A stretch of DNA of 64,000 bases from assembly GCF_000621845.1 (NCBI RefSeq), contig NZ_KK211356.1, positions 52,701-116,700 of the forward strand. Direction: 5' to 3'. Within the stretch, counting starts at the first letter, position 1; every line of letters begins with the position of its first letter. Source of the DNA: Ruminococcus flavefaciens MA2007. Its GTDB lineage: Bacteria > Bacillota > Clostridia > Oscillospirales > Ruminococcaceae. The translations under genes and the position numbers were made by a program. Below, piece after piece: positions 62,179 to 64,000 of the stretch. The notes below the pieces were generated by a model. It was not told where the DNA came from. It did not search any database and saw only the letters and a list, made by a program, of their open reading frames with translations.

Positions 62179-63252
62179 TTATTCGATAGATGTAGAATTA
62201 GTCTCAGTTGTTGTGGAATTATCTTGGTATTCATATTCAACATCTTTCTGCTCAATTCTCCAATCCTGAGCATCTTCATCGAATGCTATTCTGAATGTTA
62301 CTTCGCCCTTTGATGGCTCATATACCTCATTTCCATCATTTTTAAATTTTCTATTCAATGTAAAGGAGCCTTCTGTAATATCAGATATATCTATCTGCTC
62401 ATCTGTCCAATAATAACCGCCAAAATAGCCTTTACCCGGACAATACTGGTATAATTCACCCTCATACATGATGTAGGTATATGCACGATCCAATTTGCCG
62501 TCAGCAGGAAGAGTATCTGCTGTAAATGAAGGTCCGAATAACTCATTGTTATTGGTATATTCAGCATTTACAGAATAGAATGGATCGTAGTTTTTGCTGA
62601 AATAAGTATTGTATATCTTCTTCAGACCGTCCATAGTTTTCTCTGTAAGTCTTTCATCAATAGTTTTGTAATATATTAGCTCAATATCAGGTGTATATCC
62701 AGCATACTGCATAGTGTAATTGAACTTTAAGCTTTCAGCATCATAATCAGCCTTTGTATGTGCAACACTATCAAAGAAGCACTCATAATCCCAATAACTA
62801 TCTGTAAGCTTATGCGCTGCCTCTTCAGGAGTCAGTCTCTTTGACTCAGTTGTCGCTGTAGTTGTCTCAGCAACTGCTGTAGTTGTGGTAACATTTGTTG
62901 TTACAGAAGATGTAGTAGTAACTTCTGTCTCTGATGATGAGCTTACAGCCGGAACCGGCTTCTTCATATTGCGGAGCAGATATCCTCCGCCACCGATGCC
63001 ACCTGCGATTATAGCAAATGTCGCTGCCATACTTGCAAATTTTATCCATCTTGGACGATTGTATCTTTCCACACCATATACGCTGTTATTGTTTCCCTCA
63101 TCAGTATAATTTGATATATTCATTTTTTCCTTAGTCATATTAAACATCCTCTCTCTGGCTGAATCTGACAGGGACGGGTACTCTTTCGCAATTCTGTTTG
63201 CAGTTTCAAGATCAATGTCGAATTCATTGAACATTTCGTCTTTCTTATTCAT
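62179..63252 (-). CDS. Membrane-anchored anti-sigma-like protein
   Basis: 357 residues: cytoplasmic N-terminus (about 1-70) with AKEYPSLSDSARERMFNMTK, matching the motif of the other two anti-sigma-like products; membrane helix (about 73-93, FASMAATFAIIAGGIGGGGY); a Ser/Thr linker (about 98-140); then an extracellular domain of about 215 residues (HKLTDSYWDYECFFDSVAHT ... YFGGYYWTDEQIDISDI) that I do not recognise. It ends with a Thr/Ser tail. It starts 12 nt after the sigma gene stop, behind AAGGAGGG. Role as anti-sigma and sensor is inferred from operon position and topology. Confidence 0.7.
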   Translation of the reverse strand: MNKKDEMFNEFDIDLETANRIAKEYPSLSDSARERMFNMTKEKMNISNYTDEGNNNSVYGVERYNRPRWIKFASMAATFAIIAGGIGGGGYLLRNMKKPVPAVSSSSETEVTTTSSVTTNVTTTTAVAETTTATTESKRLTPEEAAHKLTDSYWDYECFFDSVAHTKADYDAESLKFNYTMQYAGYTPDIELIYYKTIDERLTEKTMDGLKKIYNTYFSKNYDPFYSVNAEYTNNNELFGPSFTADTLPADGKLDRAYTYIMYEGELYQYCPGKGYFGGYYWTDEQIDISDITEGSFTLNRKFKNDGNEVYEPSKGEVTFRIAFDEDAQDWRIEQKDVEYEYQDNSTTTETNSTSIE

Positions 63253-63264
63253 ACATATCCCTCC

Positions 63265-63831
63265 TTAATAATTTATGCCGACTTCACAAAGCATCGTTTT
63301 CAGCTTTTGTCTTGCCCGAACGCTTCGTTTCTGTACTGCGGCTGATGTCATTGAAATTGCTTTCCCTATTTCAGCTACTGTCATATTGTAGTAGTACTGC
63401 TTTATTATGATCGTCGTGTCAGGTTCACCTAATTCTTTTATTTTATTAAGTAAGATGGAATTACGTTCTGACATCTCAGTAGATTCTATTATGTTTTCTC
63501 CGGACGATATTTCTATGAATCCTTCATCATCGGTTGATATGGTTCTATCAGCTTTTACACTAAGTTTTCTGTACATATCTATTGCTTTGCGTTTGGCGAT
63601 AACTCCGATAAATCCTTTCAGGTCGCCATTGCGCTCACCAATATAATTTATCCTTTTGAATACCTCAGTAAAAACATCACTCACACATTCCTCTATATCT
63701 TCCGTAGTACCGCAGTTTTTTAGTTTAGTTGCAGCTATTACGTATACATAATTGCAGTATTCATCAAAAACTACTCTCATGCACTCTTCCGGAGATCGTT
63801 CCATGTATTTCTTGAACTCCTGATCTGTCAT
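63265..63831 (-). CDS. ECF sigma-70 family sigma factor
   Basis: 188 residues. Region 2 (about 18-85): FDEYCNYVYVIAATKLKNCG and EDIEECVSDVFTEVFKRI; region 4 (about 125-182): GEPDTTIIIKQYYYNMTVAE followed by SMTSAAVQKRSVRARQKL. The linker has several acidic residues. It is the closest intact relative of the sigma pseudogene at 16939-17504 (both begin MT..E....MERSP..C). A TAGGAGG ribosome site precedes the ATG. Co-transcribed with the anti-sigma-like gene downstream. Confidence 0.9.
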   Translation of the reverse strand: MTDQEFKKYMERSPEECMRVVFDEYCNYVYVIAATKLKNCGTTEDIEECVSDVFTEVFKRINYIGERNGDLKGFIGVIAKRKAIDMYRKLSVKADRTISTDDEGFIEISSGENIIESTEMSERNSILLNKIKELGEPDTTIIIKQYYYNMTVAEIGKAISMTSAAVQKRSVRARQKLKTMLCEVGINY

Positions 63832-63875
63832 ATGTATTCCTCCTATTCAGTTCAGCAATCGCTTTCATTATATAC

Positions 63876-63903
63876 ACTCGTACTTGTGATATCAAGTAGG
63901 ACA
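63876..63903 (-). promoter_or_regulatory. ECF-type promoter of the third sigma gene
   Basis: Minus strand TGTCCTA (63897-63903), 16 nt, CGAGT (63876-63880). With TGTCCTACTTG followed 12 nt later by CGA and 13 nt further by ATGAAA it aligns without gaps to the promoters at 13384-13422 and 17545-17584. Confidence 0.6.
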
Positions 63904-64000
63904 TTTTTTCTAAAAAAATATTTTATCACATTTTTGGGGGACTTTCAATGTTTTGAAAAGAAAAAAAGCATTTAAATAATCACAAATGTATTTTTTCAAA

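Noticed and set aside
1..64000. Insertion sequences, phage genes or tRNA-linked attachment sites
   Set aside because: No transposase, integrase, recombinase or tRNA sequence was recognised on either strand.

Overview
The window looks like a chromosomal segment of a fibre-degrading, cellulosome-type Ruminococcus (Firmicutes, Oscillospiraceae/Ruminococcaceae); I cannot name the species. Ten secreted proteins carry dockerin or dockerin-like calcium loops. Linkers are Thr-rich, Shine-Dalgarno sequences are strong (AGGAGG), and genes are often closed by perfect hairpin-plus-T terminators. I saw no rRNA, tRNA, CRISPR array, transposase, integrase or scaffoldin/cohesin gene.

Layout. (1) 1-2807: 3' part of a dockerin / beta-helix / CotH-kinase surface protein. 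(2) 3096-7418: a compact island with a minus-strand operon encoding a J-domain/pseudokinase protein, a VWA protein and a divergent adenylosuccinate-synthetase-like enzyme, divergently transcribed from an NrtR-type Nudix/winged-helix regulator; the shared promoter region has several inverted repeats. (3) 7510-11365: a pair of c-di-GMP enzymes (GGDEF, and GGDEF-EAL) with the same N-terminal sensor. (4) 11576-17584: a broken tyrosine phosphatase, a lipoprotein, class III fructose-1,6-bisphosphatase, and a decayed ECF sigma/anti-sigma pair (frameshift plus in-frame amber stop). (5) 17700-34969: secreted dockerin proteins: an orphan solute-binding protein, a CE3-like esterase, two tandem DUF285 proteins, a 1521-residue BspA-like protein and a 1289-residue protein. 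(6) 35095-42074: an intact ECF sigma/anti-sigma operon, a LysR regulator and metE-metF. (7) 42176-56343: an RTX-repeat protein, a gene relic, putP, an ABC-F protein, a lipoprotein with a damaged start, and two large paralogous dockerin proteins around a probable fragment. (8) 56684-63903: a sortase-type LRR protein, a propeller-like lipoprotein, a triple-repeat GH11-like dockerin protein, relics, and a third ECF sigma/anti-sigma pair.

How the parts fit. Most of the window is extracellular: dockerin proteins, lipoproteins and sortase or RTX surface proteins that would handle plant polysaccharide or adhesion. Three ECF modules with large extracytoplasmic domains could sense the cell exterior. 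All three sigma genes, and the lipoprotein gene at 12521-13327, are preceded by the same promoter architecture (TGTnnnA, 16 nt, CGwnT), which points to autoregulation and at least one further regulon member. metE and metF overlap and sit behind a LysR gene, with a T-N11-A inverted repeat about 66 nt before the predicted metE start site.

The strongest candidate for an undescribed system is the NrtR / J-pseudokinase / VWA / PurA-like island (3201-7374). It combines a predicted NAD- or nucleotide-sensing repressor, chaperone-like and metal-binding protein-interaction parts, and a purine-nucleotide ligase with altered base-recognition residues. Next are the shared ECF promoters and the three-fold GH11-like protein.
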